This document shows, piece by piece, positions 17,091 to 26,296 of a DNA stretch of 64,000 bases. The stretch is from a bacterium (lineage in GTDB: Bacteria; Sumerlaeota; Sumerlaeia; SLMS01). Each line of letters begins with the position of its first letter. Within the stretch, counting starts at the first letter, position 1. The notes beneath the pieces were generated by a model. That model saw only the letters and a list, made by a program, of their open reading frames with translations. It had not been told where the DNA came from and made no database searches. The stretch covers positions 1-64,000 of the forward strand of contig WGMQ01000023.1 in assembly GCA_016125005.1 (NCBI GenBank). The letters are read 5' to 3'. Made by a program: the position numbers and the translations under genes.

Positions 17091-18164
17091 TCACTTTTCT
17101 GAAAGTGCGTGTGCGGACAGCTCGACGAGGCTCGCCGCCGCAAAGCGCGGCGCCTTGGGAGCATTGCCCCCGATGATTCCCCGGATGACTCGTGGCCCTG
17201 CCTTTTGGAAGCAGTTGCGGTTGCGGGTTCTGTCCAGCTCGGCCAGGGGGGGGACGATGATCTCCCCGGCCATTTCCACGACGCCGACCCCCTCGGACTT
17301 GATCGGTTGCAGTTCGGTGGGGGTGCGGAAATCCGGGTGGCGGAAAATCAGGTGAAGCTCCAGTCGGTCGGCGCGCGGCGCCCGGAGAAGGTAGTTGAAG
17401 GTGCAGGCGCCCGGCTGGTGATCCTTCCAGGCGGGGATGATGCGCGCTGCGGCCTCGAGGAGCTGGTGTGATGGGCCTTCGAGTCGGAGCACGGGGCAGG
17501 GCCAGTGGAGCATGGCCGCCGTGAGCCCCTCCGGTGCGGCGACTGGTGTGGCGATGCGTGCCTCCTCCAGCGGGAGGCGAAGATCGCGGAAGAGCTGCAC
17601 ATGGTGGTGGCCGAGGACCGAAGCTCCGGCCCAGGCGACGTCGCTGTTCGAGGCGGCGAGCCAGCGCGGCATCGTGCGTAGGAACAGGGCAATCTCGCGC
17701 AGGCGTCGGATGCTCATCTCCATCGGTTCGTGTTCGCGCAGGTTGAGCACGAAGTGATTCGGATGGAGCGGGAACGGAGTCAGGTGCGTGAAGTAGCGTG
17801 ACTCGCCGAGGTTCAGCTCGAAGACGCGCAGCGCGGTCTTGCCGGGGATGCCGATATTCTCGAAGCAGAGGGGGCAGGCAAGGCGGGGGCCGTCCGGCGC
17901 CTTGTAGGCGAGGCGCGAGTAGTTGATCTGGAGCCGGAATGTGAGACCGTACTCGCTGTCGGGGAAGGTCAGGTACTCGTTCTGGTCGGTGATGTGGTTG
18001 AAGTAGCCGACCGACTGTTCCCATGCGGCCAGTTCGAGCATGGTGCCATCGAGGGAGCCTCCGGATTCGCGGAACTCGGCGAGGGTGGCCTGGACCTCCT
18101 CCTGTGGGACGAGGACGCCAGTGGGAAGGACGCGGCAGGGGGATAGCATGGCTTCGGCGTTCAT
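17091..18164 (-). CDS. GalT-like HIT-superfamily protein, DUF4922 type
   Basis: The 357-residue protein resembles DUF4922 and GalT-like nucleotidyltransferases. It has WEQSVGYF near the start, a CPLC metal or structural motif, FPLHPNHFVL, and GHHHVQ, which fits the HxHxQ/H active site of the GalT branch. The likely role is transfer of a nucleotidyl group to a hexose-1-phosphate, matching the GHMP kinase and the epimerase in this locus. ATG 18164 overlaps the stop of the upstream glycosidase gene (ATGA). The frame continues upstream inside that gene but without homology. It is the last gene of a coupled run. Confidence 0.58.
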   Translation of the reverse strand: MNAEAMLSPCRVLPTGVLVPQEEVQATLAEFRESGGSLDGTMLELAAWEQSVGYFNHITDQNEYLTFPDSEYGLTFRLQINYSRLAYKAPDGPRLACPLCFENIGIPGKTALRVFELNLGESRYFTHLTPFPLHPNHFVLNLREHEPMEMSIRRLREIALFLRTMPRWLAASNSDVAWAGASVLGHHHVQLFRDLRLPLEEARIATPVAAPEGLTAAMLHWPCPVLRLEGPSHQLLEAAARIIPAWKDHQPGACTFNYLLRAPRADRLELHLIFRHPDFRTPTELQPIKSEGVGVVEMAGEIIVPPLAELDRTRNRNCFQKAGPRVIRGIIGGNAPKAPRFAAASLVELSAHALSEK

Positions 18165-21100
18165 CGTGCCTCGACCTCTCTCAACCACATGATGCCCGGG
18201 CGGTCCGCCGGTCCCTTGCCGGGGGGCTGGTATAGACGGATACGCCGCAGCGACTGCGCGGGAATGGAGAACGTCGCTTCCGAGTCGGTGCTTGCGGCGT
18301 CGCCGAGCGACGCCAGCGGAATCCATTTCTCGCCGTCGACGGGCATTCCTTCCAGCGTCAGATCGGATGAAGCCCAATACTTGCCTGAGTCAAACGCCCA
18401 GTGCACTTTCACCTCCTTGATGGAACGCGGAGTCTCGAACGTGAAGTCAACCCAGTGGGGGACCATTCCCTCGTCGCTGGCCCAGGCGGCGTCCTTCCAA
18501 TCGAGGGCCGATGTGTCGAGGATGCCGTCTGTCAGCGGGTGTACGTCGTAGCCGAAATAGAAGGAGTCCGCCGCGGCGGTCACATCGCTGTCGCGCAGCA
18601 CGCTGGCGTTGCGCGGCAGCAGGACCAGCGGAACGCGACCCACAGCGGTCGCCGTCTTTGCGCCGTCGCGCCACCATTCGAGCACCAGGGGCTCGCGCAC
18701 GTCGCGCTCCATTTCCTGAAGCGTGACGGTCAGCGGTCGCGCTTCCGTGATGGTGCCTCCCGTCGGGATGGTGAGGCGGATCGGCTCGATGGCCTGGAGG
18801 GACGACGGGCCACGGAAGCGCAGCTCGCCGGACTGGGTTTCCGACAGGTTGTTACGGAGGGCAATGGTGAGGGGCACCTCGCGCGAGAAGACGAGGCGCG
18901 TGGGGAGCTGCATGAAGCTGGCCGCCTCCTGCACCATCAGCCGGGTCTCGTAGTAGGGCGACCAGTGCGATGCGTCGTTGCTTGCGAGGCGAATGTCGAC
19001 GGAGGCACCGAGCGAGAATCGCTCGTCGGCCTTGAGAGCGACTCGCCCCTCCTTGAAATTGAGATCCATGTTGAGGCCCTCGCCGTGGAGCGTCGCCACA
19101 AGCGCGGCACTCTCGTAGCCGGGTCCCGCGGAAATCACCAGGGGCTCGCCAGGCACGATGCCCGCAGGCAGCACCGGCGCGAAGCGCTTTCCGGTCGTTT
19201 CTTCCTCAAGGGCCGCGGCCAGGATTCGGTAGGTGGAGACGGCGCGGTGGAACTCGTGTGTATAGACAGGTTCCAGCTGGCCCTCGACGGTGCTCACAAG
19301 AGTTGCCAGCGAAGACGGGGTCAGCGAGGCCTTGGCCGATCGCACCGTGGCGTCGTCGACCATCCCGTGGCGGCGATACTTGTCCACGAGTTCCAGCAGA
19401 GACGCCGCTTGCTCCTTCAGTGCGGCGGTCAGCGTCGCTGCGTCGCGGCGGATGAAGCGCACCGCTCCGACTCCGAGCGGCGTGACCTCCATTTCCAGAT
19501 GGTGCCCGGTCTCGTCGGAGTGCAGCGCCAGGAGGCGGCCCTCCAGGAGATCGAGCGCCAGCATTGGCGCGGCGGGATCGGCGAGGCGCTTGTCGAGCGA
19601 CAGCGCCGCCACGCGCGTCCGATCCGTTGGGTTGTAGACAGTGATGTTGCAATCGGCGGCATTCAGATCCTTGCCCCGATAGGGCTTGCCGCCCCAGCGC
19701 TCGACCATGAGGGCCGTGTCAGGCACAGTGGCCAGGGTGATCGGTTCCCACCCGGCCTCGGCGAGATGTTCCTGCACCTTCATGTAGCGGAGGAAATACT
19801 GGCGGTCGGCGTTGTAAAGCGACGGATCCTGCCAGTAGGGGGCCTCGGCGGCGTTGTGGCTGAAGAAGCCCGGCCAGAAGCCATAGTGCAGGCAGCGGGC
19901 CATGTATTGGTCGACCTTGGCGCCGCGGAACTTGTCGTAGCGAAGGTTCTGCAGGTAGGCGTAGGGCTTCTGGTAGAGCATGGTCCGAACGTAGTCCATC
20001 TCCTCCGTTCGCGGTGGTGAGATGGTCGGTCCTTCACCCCAGCTGGTTTCGATTCCGAGCACGTCAAGGTAGTGGGCGCTCCAGCACCATTGATAGAGCG
20101 CCGTGTTCGCCATGAGGATGTGTCCGCGCTCGTGAAGACGCTTGGACGCCTCTGCTGCCAGTTCGAAATTGTGCATCATGATGACCTGGCCCGTTTGACC
20201 GGTCATCGCATCGAAGGTCAGCGGGATCTCGGAGTAGGCGAAGTGCTCGCGGCGGAAGTTGAGATCCTTTGAGTCCCATCCCTCGAAGCTGTCCAGATAG
20301 AGGCCTGTCACCGCCTGCTCGTCGAACTCGCTGGAACGGAAGGATTCATCCTCGAAGCGGATGCCCTGCGCGAGGATTCGATCGATCCAGACGTCGCCAC
20401 CCACCGCTTCCAGGCGGATGCGCGCCGTTTCACCACCGGGGCTTTCGACCACGATCACGCGGTTCTTCATGTCACCGGCCACGGATGCTTCCGCCGTCTT
20501 GTCGCCGAGCGTCACGCGCAGCGTGCTCCCCACCGCGCCGGATGCCATCACGCGGACCTGAAAGCTGGGCTGCTCCACGATGGTCACCGATTGCTCTGTC
20601 GATTCTCCGTCACGTATATACAGCGCACGATCCTGCGAGCCGACGACTCCATCGACGATGGTGCCACCACTCCATTTCACGGGCTTGCCGCTGGCGTTGC
20701 GGCGATATAGATCCTGATAGGCGAGCCAGTTGGCATCGAAGCTGTTGAAGGGATTGCGCTCAGTGCGTGGGATGTCCGGATCGCCGTTGGTTGGCACGCG
20801 ACCGCCGACCGCCCACGGAGTCTCGACCCAGGCCACCTGCGGCGTGCCGTCGGCGCGATGCGTGATCGAGCCACGAATCTGCGAGCCCTGGCGCGATGTC
20901 ATGCCCTCGACCAACTCGTTGAGCGATTCGAGCGTCCGCGGCTGGTTTGGCGCCAGGTGGACGTACTGCACGGGAGGCTCGCAGTAGACGAGCGACTCGA
21001 TGTTGTTCGGGCCGTTGTAGGCGACCGAGACGTCCGGGTGGTACTCGTGATAGGCGAAGTGAAAGTCCTCGGGCCGTTGCACCGAATCGACCGGCGTGAA

Positions 21101-21982
21101 GGGCATCCAGAGACCATGCTTGCGGGCGCGAACACGGAAGGACTCGGGGAACAGGTCGTAGTAGGCGCGCGTGGCCCCGCGGAAGCCGAACTCCGAGGCA
21201 AAGGGGAAGAGACGGAACTCGAAGTAGGCAGACCGCTGGTGGTCACGTGGCTCGGGCGAGAGAGTCACATCCACCTCCGCGATGAGAGCCTTGAGGCGGC
21301 CATCCCATCGCAGCCGATGAATGCGCGGCTGGTAGAGTGGCAGCCCCACCGCGAGCCCACGCGGACCGGAGCCGACGGCGGCGAACGGATAGCGCGACAT
21401 GGCGCCACGCGCGCCCGCCGTGGTCGCGACGGAGACAATGCGCTCCTCCGATCCGGCGGGAAGGCTCGTGTGCAGGTCCGGGAACCAAGCGAGGTTCTCG
21501 TCGTCCAGTGGGAGCACCAGGCTGAGCGTGATGGGGACTTCCCGCGGTTCCAGGGTGGCGCTGTCCCAGACAGTGCCCGTGACCACCAGGCCGCTTCCCG
21601 ATGCCTGCCAATGCGCCGTCAGTTGAACGCCGTTGGTGAAGCCAATGCTCTGTTCCAACCCGCTGCTGATCGGCGACACTCTTGCCGTCTTCACCGAGTC
21701 GGCGGGGGAGAAGGCCGGGACGAGCACCTGCTCGGCCAGTGTCTCGCCTTCGATGATTGACCCGACCGTGTTGACCTCCTGGGTCGCTGCGGCCTGCTGC
21801 CCGGCGCGGCGCTGCCACTCGGTGATGCGCCATTCCACGGGCCGGCTCGATACCTTCTCGCCGTCCTGAATGAGCTGCAAAGTGGAGCCCTGCTGCTGGA
21901 CCTCCACGCCTGCCTCGCTTGTTGCGCGAAGCGTCGCCAGCATGGCCAGAATCGCTACGGACTCCGTTCGAATCAACTTCAT
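18161..21982 (-). CDS. Large secreted putative glycoside hydrolase
   Basis: The 1273-residue protein has an N-terminal signal-like helix, an N-terminal beta-sandwich region, a TIM-barrel-like central part (~560-760) and a C-terminal discoidin (F5/8 type C)-like domain (~1130-1273). Barrel-like features are GLYLDSFEGW, MMHNFELAAEASKRL, GHILMAN and LGIETSWGEG; the Asp of YLDSFEG and the Glu of ETSWGEG are candidate catalytic acids. I could not assign a GH family; the layout recalls large glycosidases acting on host or algal glycans. ATG 21982 overlaps the previous stop. Confidence 0.55.
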   Translation of the reverse strand: MKLIRTESVAILAMLATLRATSEAGVEVQQQGSTLQLIQDGEKVSSRPVEWRITEWQRRAGQQAAATQEVNTVGSIIEGETLAEQVLVPAFSPADSVKTARVSPISSGLEQSIGFTNGVQLTAHWQASGSGLVVTGTVWDSATLEPREVPITLSLVLPLDDENLAWFPDLHTSLPAGSEERIVSVATTAGARGAMSRYPFAAVGSGPRGLAVGLPLYQPRIHRLRWDGRLKALIAEVDVTLSPEPRDHQRSAYFEFRLFPFASEFGFRGATRAYYDLFPESFRVRARKHGLWMPFTPVDSVQRPEDFHFAYHEYHPDVSVAYNGPNNIESLVYCEPPVQYVHLAPNQPRTLESLNELVEGMTSRQGSQIRGSITHRADGTPQVAWVETPWAVGGRVPTNGDPDIPRTERNPFNSFDANWLAYQDLYRRNASGKPVKWSGGTIVDGVVGSQDRALYIRDGESTEQSVTIVEQPSFQVRVMASGAVGSTLRVTLGDKTAEASVAGDMKNRVIVVESPGGETARIRLEAVGGDVWIDRILAQGIRFEDESFRSSEFDEQAVTGLYLDSFEGWDSKDLNFRREHFAYSEIPLTFDAMTGQTGQVIMMHNFELAAEASKRLHERGHILMANTALYQWCWSAHYLDVLGIETSWGEGPTISPPRTEEMDYVRTMLYQKPYAYLQNLRYDKFRGAKVDQYMARCLHYGFWPGFFSHNAAEAPYWQDPSLYNADRQYFLRYMKVQEHLAEAGWEPITLATVPDTALMVERWGGKPYRGKDLNAADCNITVYNPTDRTRVAALSLDKRLADPAAPMLALDLLEGRLLALHSDETGHHLEMEVTPLGVGAVRFIRRDAATLTAALKEQAASLLELVDKYRRHGMVDDATVRSAKASLTPSSLATLVSTVEGQLEPVYTHEFHRAVSTYRILAAALEEETTGKRFAPVLPAGIVPGEPLVISAGPGYESAALVATLHGEGLNMDLNFKEGRVALKADERFSLGASVDIRLASNDASHWSPYYETRLMVQEAASFMQLPTRLVFSREVPLTIALRNNLSETQSGELRFRGPSSLQAIEPIRLTIPTGGTITEARPLTVTLQEMERDVREPLVLEWWRDGAKTATAVGRVPLVLLPRNASVLRDSDVTAAADSFYFGYDVHPLTDGILDTSALDWKDAAWASDEGMVPHWVDFTFETPRSIKEVKVHWAFDSGKYWASSDLTLEGMPVDGEKWIPLASLGDAASTDSEATFSIPAQSLRRIRLYQPPGKGPADRPGIMWLREVEAR

Positions 21983-23349
21983 TGGGGAAAGCGCTCCATT
22001 CCGTTGTCGGGCAAGAAGTCTGCGGGGTTCCATGAAGAGTCGGTGGTGGAGAACCAGATGTTGATGCGGCTTCCTTCGCTAACTCCGATGCGCGAACGGG
22101 GCACCGTGAGGGTCACGTTGGTACCCGCGCTGGAGGCGGTCACCGTGCCTACGTTCTTCCAGTTCCAGTTAGGTCCCGGGGCCGCGTCGTGGCGGTATAG
22201 AGTCATGCCCTCGATCATGAAGTCGGCGCCCTGCCGTCCCCCATCGCTGAACCCGGTGGCGTTGCTGGCGTCCGCATCGATCATGACGTGCATCCCGTTG
22301 AGCGTTGGCGAACCACCGCCCAGTTGCAGGACGAAGATCAGATCCGGTCCGCTTGCCGTGGCGGTCGCGGCGACCAGATCCAGCGCTGGATCCGTTGTAT
22401 CCCCCTTGGGGTCGTTGTAGCTGGAGAGGGAGCCGCCGCCAGAGGTGCTCGGAGGAGCGGTGGGTGCTTCCGCCGAACCGCCAATGCGAAGTGGCGCACC
22501 TGTCGGGGCCCAATCCGCCACAGACCAGTCCTGCGCCTGGCTGTTGGCGAAGACGGAGACGGCCCCGGGATTGCCAAGTTGCGAGGTCGGCACTGTATAG
22601 ACGAAGCCAGATGCGGTCGGAGCGAACTCGGCGGGACCGATCCGTTCCCAGGCCCATTCGGTCGGCGCGGTGCCTGTGAAACGATGGAGGAACTTGTCCT
22701 GGAGCATGAAGTCGGCGCCCGAGTAGTCACCCGCGGCATAGCCGGTCTTTGCGTTCCCATCGGTGTCCAGGAAGATATTGTAGGCGGTCAGGACATCGCT
22801 CGGCTTTGCGGCGAGCGTGACTTCGATCTTGAACTGTTGTCCCGCGAGACTCCCTGACAAGGCCGTGAAATCGAGTTCGGGAGACTTGCCGTCCCCCTTC
22901 GCATCGTCGGCGCGCGTGGCGGATGCCGCCGAAGCCGCAACTGGCGATGGCGACGGGGCCACGATCTTCTCGCCGTTGAGGAACCGGAGGTAGTCCTCGC
23001 GCGATACATTGCGCTCCAGACGCCGGGCTTCTTTGCCGCCTTCCATGACGATCACGCAGGGGACCCAGTAGACGCCCATCTGGCTCACCAGCTGGCGATG
23101 GGCTTCGCTGTCGGCATGGACGACGAAGCACTTGAAATTGCGTGCCACGTCGGCCACTCGGTCGTCGCGCCAAACGTCCTCCTCCACTTCCTTGCACATG
23201 ACGGAATTGGCCGTCCGGAAGTAGTACACCACAGGCGTGCTCGCCGACTCCACCGTGGCGCTCGGGGTCTGCCAGTCGATGCGGTGCGGCGCAGCCATGC
23301 TGACCGCGGGAGAGATCAGCATGGCGAGGATCATCAGCGTGCGTTTCAT
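21979..23349 (-). CDS. Secreted thioredoxin-like protein with two tandem beta domains
   Basis: Signal peptide (1-20), then a thioredoxin-fold segment (~38-128; VVYYFRTANSVMCKEVE, GVYWVPCVIVMEGGKE with the conserved Pro). The redox CxxC is absent; only one Cys remains at NSVMC. Two homologous domains of about 130 residues follow (~150-290 and ~310-456). They share the phrases YSGADFMLQDKFLHR and RQGADFMIEGMTLYR, followed by WAWERIG or WNWKNVG, and are joined by a Pro/Ser/Gly linker. Probably periplasmic or surface-bound, with a structural or glycan-binding role. It overlaps both neighbours by 4 bp (ATGA). Confidence 0.62.
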   Translation of the reverse strand: MKRTLMILAMLISPAVSMAAPHRIDWQTPSATVESASTPVVYYFRTANSVMCKEVEEDVWRDDRVADVARNFKCFVVHADSEAHRQLVSQMGVYWVPCVIVMEGGKEARRLERNVSREDYLRFLNGEKIVAPSPSPVAASAASATRADDAKGDGKSPELDFTALSGSLAGQQFKIEVTLAAKPSDVLTAYNIFLDTDGNAKTGYAAGDYSGADFMLQDKFLHRFTGTAPTEWAWERIGPAEFAPTASGFVYTVPTSQLGNPGAVSVFANSQAQDWSVADWAPTGAPLRIGGSAEAPTAPPSTSGGGSLSSYNDPKGDTTDPALDLVAATATASGPDLIFVLQLGGGSPTLNGMHVMIDADASNATGFSDGGRQGADFMIEGMTLYRHDAAPGPNWNWKNVGTVTASSAGTNVTLTVPRSRIGVSEGSRINIWFSTTDSSWNPADFLPDNGMERFPQ

Positions 23350-24452
23350 GGGGCAGTCTCCTGCATGGGTTCGATCTTGGACTCGAGGCCCTTGCCGATC
23401 CGGACGATCCAGGCGCGGTAGCCTTTGGCGCGGAAGTGCGAGCGGATCGCGGCGGCGTTCCTCGGTGCATAGAAGAAGAACGAACCTCCGCCGCCAGAGC
23501 CATTGATTTTGGCGCCAAGCGCGCCGGCGTCGATTCCTTCGACGATTAGTTGGTCAATCGTTGGGTGGGAGGTGCCGAGGCGCTGGGCGAGTTCCTCATG
23601 ATGGCGCAGCAGCAGAGTCCCGATTTCCTCGTCGGAGGCATTGCGACGGAAGGCCTCGCGTGCCTCCTCGGTCAGGGCGCGGTTACGCCATGTCGCGATG
23701 AGGAGCGGACGCTGCTCCTCGTTCATCGTGGCGAACAATTCGGGTGGTGGCTCCGGGGCCGCATCCTCAGCCAATCCGAGTCGTGCGGGAAGGGACTCGA
23801 TCTTCTGCCGCGTGGCGTCGAGCAGGCCGTTGGTGTCCTTCGGGATGCCCGAGTCCACCAGCACAAAATCGCCGAGGTTGGTCGACAGTTGCTCGACGCG
23901 ATAAGGCGGCCGGCAATCGAGCCAAATGGCCCCTCCGACCGCGGTCGAGAAGTGATCCATCATGCCGCCGGGGGATTGGAACTCCGTCACCTCGGCCGCA
24001 TGGGCGAAGGTGGCGACGGCCATGGGATCCTGGGCCCGGGCATCGCCGCCAGCGGCCAGCAGCAGCGCGCACCAGGACACCAGCAGCGCCGAGGAACTGG
24101 ACGTGCCGCTGTTGATCGGTATGTCACCGCGCACCACCGCATGAAAGCCTGATTCCCAGCGAACGCCCGCGCGGCGAAGCACGTTGATGGCCGCCGGGAG
24201 ATAGTCGCGTCCGTGTGTATAGACAAGCTGAGCCTGTGGGTCGTACTCGTGCTGCTCGCCGATGTCCGGAAGGCTCACCTTGAAGATCAGATCGTCGGTC
24301 GTCACGGCCTCGATCGTCACGCGGAGGTCGATCGCGGCGGCGATTACCGGGAGACCCAGATAATCCTGGTGCTCCCCGAAGAGGCAAATGCGTCCCGGGG
24401 CGGACGTCTGGATGCGCAGCCGGGTCTGTTGTTCGGATCCGGTGTGTGACAT
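23346..24452 (-). CDS. GHMP-family sugar kinase (galactokinase-like)
   Basis: The 368-residue protein has the three GHMP motifs: substrate motif APGRICLFGEHQDY (close to the galactokinase signature), ATP-binding INSGTSSSSALL, and C-terminal INGSGGGGSFFF. The likely reaction is ATP-dependent C1 phosphorylation of a hexose such as galactose or a relative; the exact sugar cannot be read from sequence. Start at ATG 24452 after AGGAGA. It lies between the oxidoreductase gene and the thioredoxin-like gene in a tightly spaced operon with a GalT-like gene. Confidence 0.75.
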   Translation of the reverse strand: MSHTGSEQQTRLRIQTSAPGRICLFGEHQDYLGLPVIAAAIDLRVTIEAVTTDDLIFKVSLPDIGEQHEYDPQAQLVYTHGRDYLPAAINVLRRAGVRWESGFHAVVRGDIPINSGTSSSSALLVSWCALLLAAGGDARAQDPMAVATFAHAAEVTEFQSPGGMMDHFSTAVGGAIWLDCRPPYRVEQLSTNLGDFVLVDSGIPKDTNGLLDATRQKIESLPARLGLAEDAAPEPPPELFATMNEEQRPLLIATWRNRALTEEAREAFRRNASDEEIGTLLLRHHEELAQRLGTSHPTIDQLIVEGIDAGALGAKINGSGGGGSFFFYAPRNAAAIRSHFRAKGYRAWIVRIGKGLESKIEPMQETAP

Positions 24453-24462
24453 GGGAGTCTCC

Positions 24463-25533
24463 TTACAGGTCGATGGGGCGCATCTCGCGGATGGACTGCT
24501 CCGCGGCCAGGGCGATGGCGAGCGAGTCACGCCCGACCTTGCCATCGGCAAGCGGGGTCCGCCGCTCATCCAGACAACGAAGGAAATCGCGCCGCTGTTC
24601 CTGGCATCCGATGTGACCGAGCCCGTCGTTGTCGCCCTTCATGTCGATGGTTTCCCAGGTGAAGGGCTCGCCGATCCCGCCGACGCCCATGCGGCTGTCG
24701 CCATAGGCGCAGATCTGGCGCCCGCTGCGCGCGATGGCCCCGATTTCAAGGCCCTCCGGCATGACGTTTTGCGGCGTCAGATACATGCACAGGATCAGGC
24801 AGGCACGCGCGCCGTTCTCGTAGTCGACCGTCACCAGCGCGTGATCCACCGTGTCGATCTGCTCAATGACGCGCGGCGGATCGGGGCAGTAGTTGCAGGC
24901 GATCTCCGAACCGGACTTCCAACGGTGCTGGCCGCCCGTGGCGAACACACGGACCGCGCGGCTGCCGATCACCCAATTGAAGATGTCGAAGTGATGACAG
25001 TCCTTCTCCACGATGGTGCCGCCCGTGGCGTGTTGCGAGTAGAACCAGGGGCGCTGCGGAAACGGCTGGCGCAGTTCCTTGCACCACATGAGCGTCACCT
25101 CGTGGCCGGGCTGTGCACCCAGCTCCGCCATGCGCCGGTAGAAGTTCGAATAGCGATAAACCAGCCCGATCTGGAGCAGCTTGTTCTTCTCGGCTGCCAG
25201 CGCGATGATTGCATCCGTGTCGGCCAGCGTCGTTGCCACCGGCTTCTCCAGCAGTAGATCGCACCCGGCATGGAGCACCGCCTCCGAGACCTCTCGGTGG
25301 AGCAGGTCGGGAACCGCCACCACCACCGCCTCTGGTTTCTCGCGTTCGAGCATCTCGCGGTAGTTGGTGTAGTGGCGGGGGAGCCCGTGGCGCCACTCGG
25401 TGGCGTGCTGGGGGACTCCGCTGGGATTGAGATCGACCGTCGCCACGACGTGGCAGTTTTCCAGTTGGTCGAAGCCGCGCGCATGGGCACTCCCCATGTC
25501 GCCGAGGCCGATGACTGCAAGCCGATGAACCAT
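24463..25533 (-). CDS. Gfo/Idh/MocA family oxidoreductase
   Basis: NAD(P)-dependent sugar oxidoreductase family. The Rossmann motif is VIGLGDMGSAHA, EKPVA is the conserved Lys motif and EKDCHHFDIFNW supplies the catalytic His region. 356 residues from ATG 25533; GTG 25548 is a second candidate and neither has a good ribosome binding site. Family members oxidise sugars or act as redox-dependent glycosidases (GH109 type), so either is possible in this locus. A weak dyad (site F) lies directly upstream. Confidence 0.8.
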   Translation of the reverse strand: MVHRLAVIGLGDMGSAHARGFDQLENCHVVATVDLNPSGVPQHATEWRHGLPRHYTNYREMLEREKPEAVVVAVPDLLHREVSEAVLHAGCDLLLEKPVATTLADTDAIIALAAEKNKLLQIGLVYRYSNFYRRMAELGAQPGHEVTLMWCKELRQPFPQRPWFYSQHATGGTIVEKDCHHFDIFNWVIGSRAVRVFATGGQHRWKSGSEIACNYCPDPPRVIEQIDTVDHALVTVDYENGARACLILCMYLTPQNVMPEGLEIGAIARSGRQICAYGDSRMGVGGIGEPFTWETIDMKGDNDGLGHIGCQEQRRDFLRCLDERRTPLADGKVGRDSLAIALAAEQSIREMRPIDL

Positions 25534-25554
25534 GCCTGATGAGCTCACGATTGG

Positions 25555-25578
25555 TGCACTTTCTTAGGAGAAGTATTA
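25555..25578 (-). promoter_or_regulatory. Weak AT-rich dyad, site F
   Basis: One good arm (AGTATTA) and a degenerate partner with internal ACTT...AAGT symmetry, spaced as in sites A-E. It lies between the pseudopilin stop and the oxidoreductase start, where the promoter of the five-gene run should be. The match is poor and could be chance. Confidence 0.25.
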
Positions 25579-25588
25579 TGGGATTTCA

Positions 25589-26185
25589 TCAGCGGTTGAA
25601 GAAGGAAATGCCGCCGCCGGAACGGAGCACATCGCCGTTCGAGATCGTGCCGTTCGTCGGGTCGTAGTTGCCGTTCTGCGGAACCGTGGTGTCGTTGTCC
25701 GGCGCATAGCCGACCAGGTCCCAGTCCGTGTCCGGCCCCATGCAGCGCAGCGACCAGCCGGTGTTCCCGTTCAGCAGGAACGTGTTGCCGGAGTAGACGA
25801 AGTAGCGCGGCACCGGACCGAAGAAGGCGATGAAGTTCTTGGACGCGACCGTGGTCTTGGCGGGGCGGTTGGCTTGGAAGACGTCCTCGGGAATCGAGGT
25901 CATGTAAGCGACGGGGCTCGTGAGCAGGAAGATCTGCTGCTCGCCCACCTTGCCAGCGACAGGGACGCTGTATGGCATGTAGCGATTGTATTCGATGTAG
26001 TACGATTCGACGGCGGTGGCGATGGAACGCAGATCCGCCTGAACGCGGGAGACCTTCGACCGGGTCTGGGCTTCCAGGAAGTTGGGGACCGCGATGGCCG
26101 CCAGGATGGCGATGATGGCGACGACGATCAGAAGTTCGATCAGGGTGAAGCCGGTGCTGCGATTGTTTGCGAATGCGTGTTTCAC
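25589..26185 (-). CDS. Type II secretion/type IV pilin-like pseudopilin
   Basis: A short positively charged leader ends in Gly before the prepilin motif FTLIELLIVVAIIAILAAIAVP, split at the usual cleavage site after Gly with Glu at +5. The globular domain ends with the pattern YDPTNGTISNGDV, known from pseudopilin-like proteins of uncultured PVC or Sumerlaeota-like bacteria. 198 residues. Start GTG 26185 with AAAGGA eight bases upstream. It is not near other pilus genes; it sits alone inside the sugar locus behind operator site B. Confidence 0.82.
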   Translation of the reverse strand: MKHAFANNRSTGFTLIELLIVVAIIAILAAIAVPNFLEAQTRSKVSRVQADLRSIATAVESYYIEYNRYMPYSVPVAGKVGEQQIFLLTSPVAYMTSIPEDVFQANRPAKTTVASKNFIAFFGPVPRYFVYSGNTFLLNGNTGWSLRCMGPDTDWDLVGYAPDNDTTVPQNGNYDPTNGTISNGDVLRSGGGISFFNR

Positions 26186-26225
26186 TGGCGTGTCCTTTGT
26201 GGTGATTTGAAGCTTCTGGTTGGTG

Positions 26226-26254
26226 ATTTAATTAAAGATTGAAGTAATTGTCAA
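26226..26254 (-). promoter_or_regulatory. Promoter with AT-rich dyad operator, site B
   Basis: On the minus strand a consensus -35 TTGACA (26254-26249), a 17-bp spacer and TTAAAT (26231-26226) form a promoter for the pseudopilin gene. The 24-bp dyad (26226-26249, arms ATTTAAT and AGTAATT) exactly fills the spacer and -10 box. Confidence 0.65.
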
Positions 26255-26296
26255 TGGCGATTCGGACCGAGACGATGGAAAAATGACGGAGGAGTG

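Noticed and set aside
17075-17100. CACTTT/AAAGTG hairpin as terminator of the GalT-like operon
   Set aside because: Only a 5-6 bp stem at the stop codon with no adjacent T-run.
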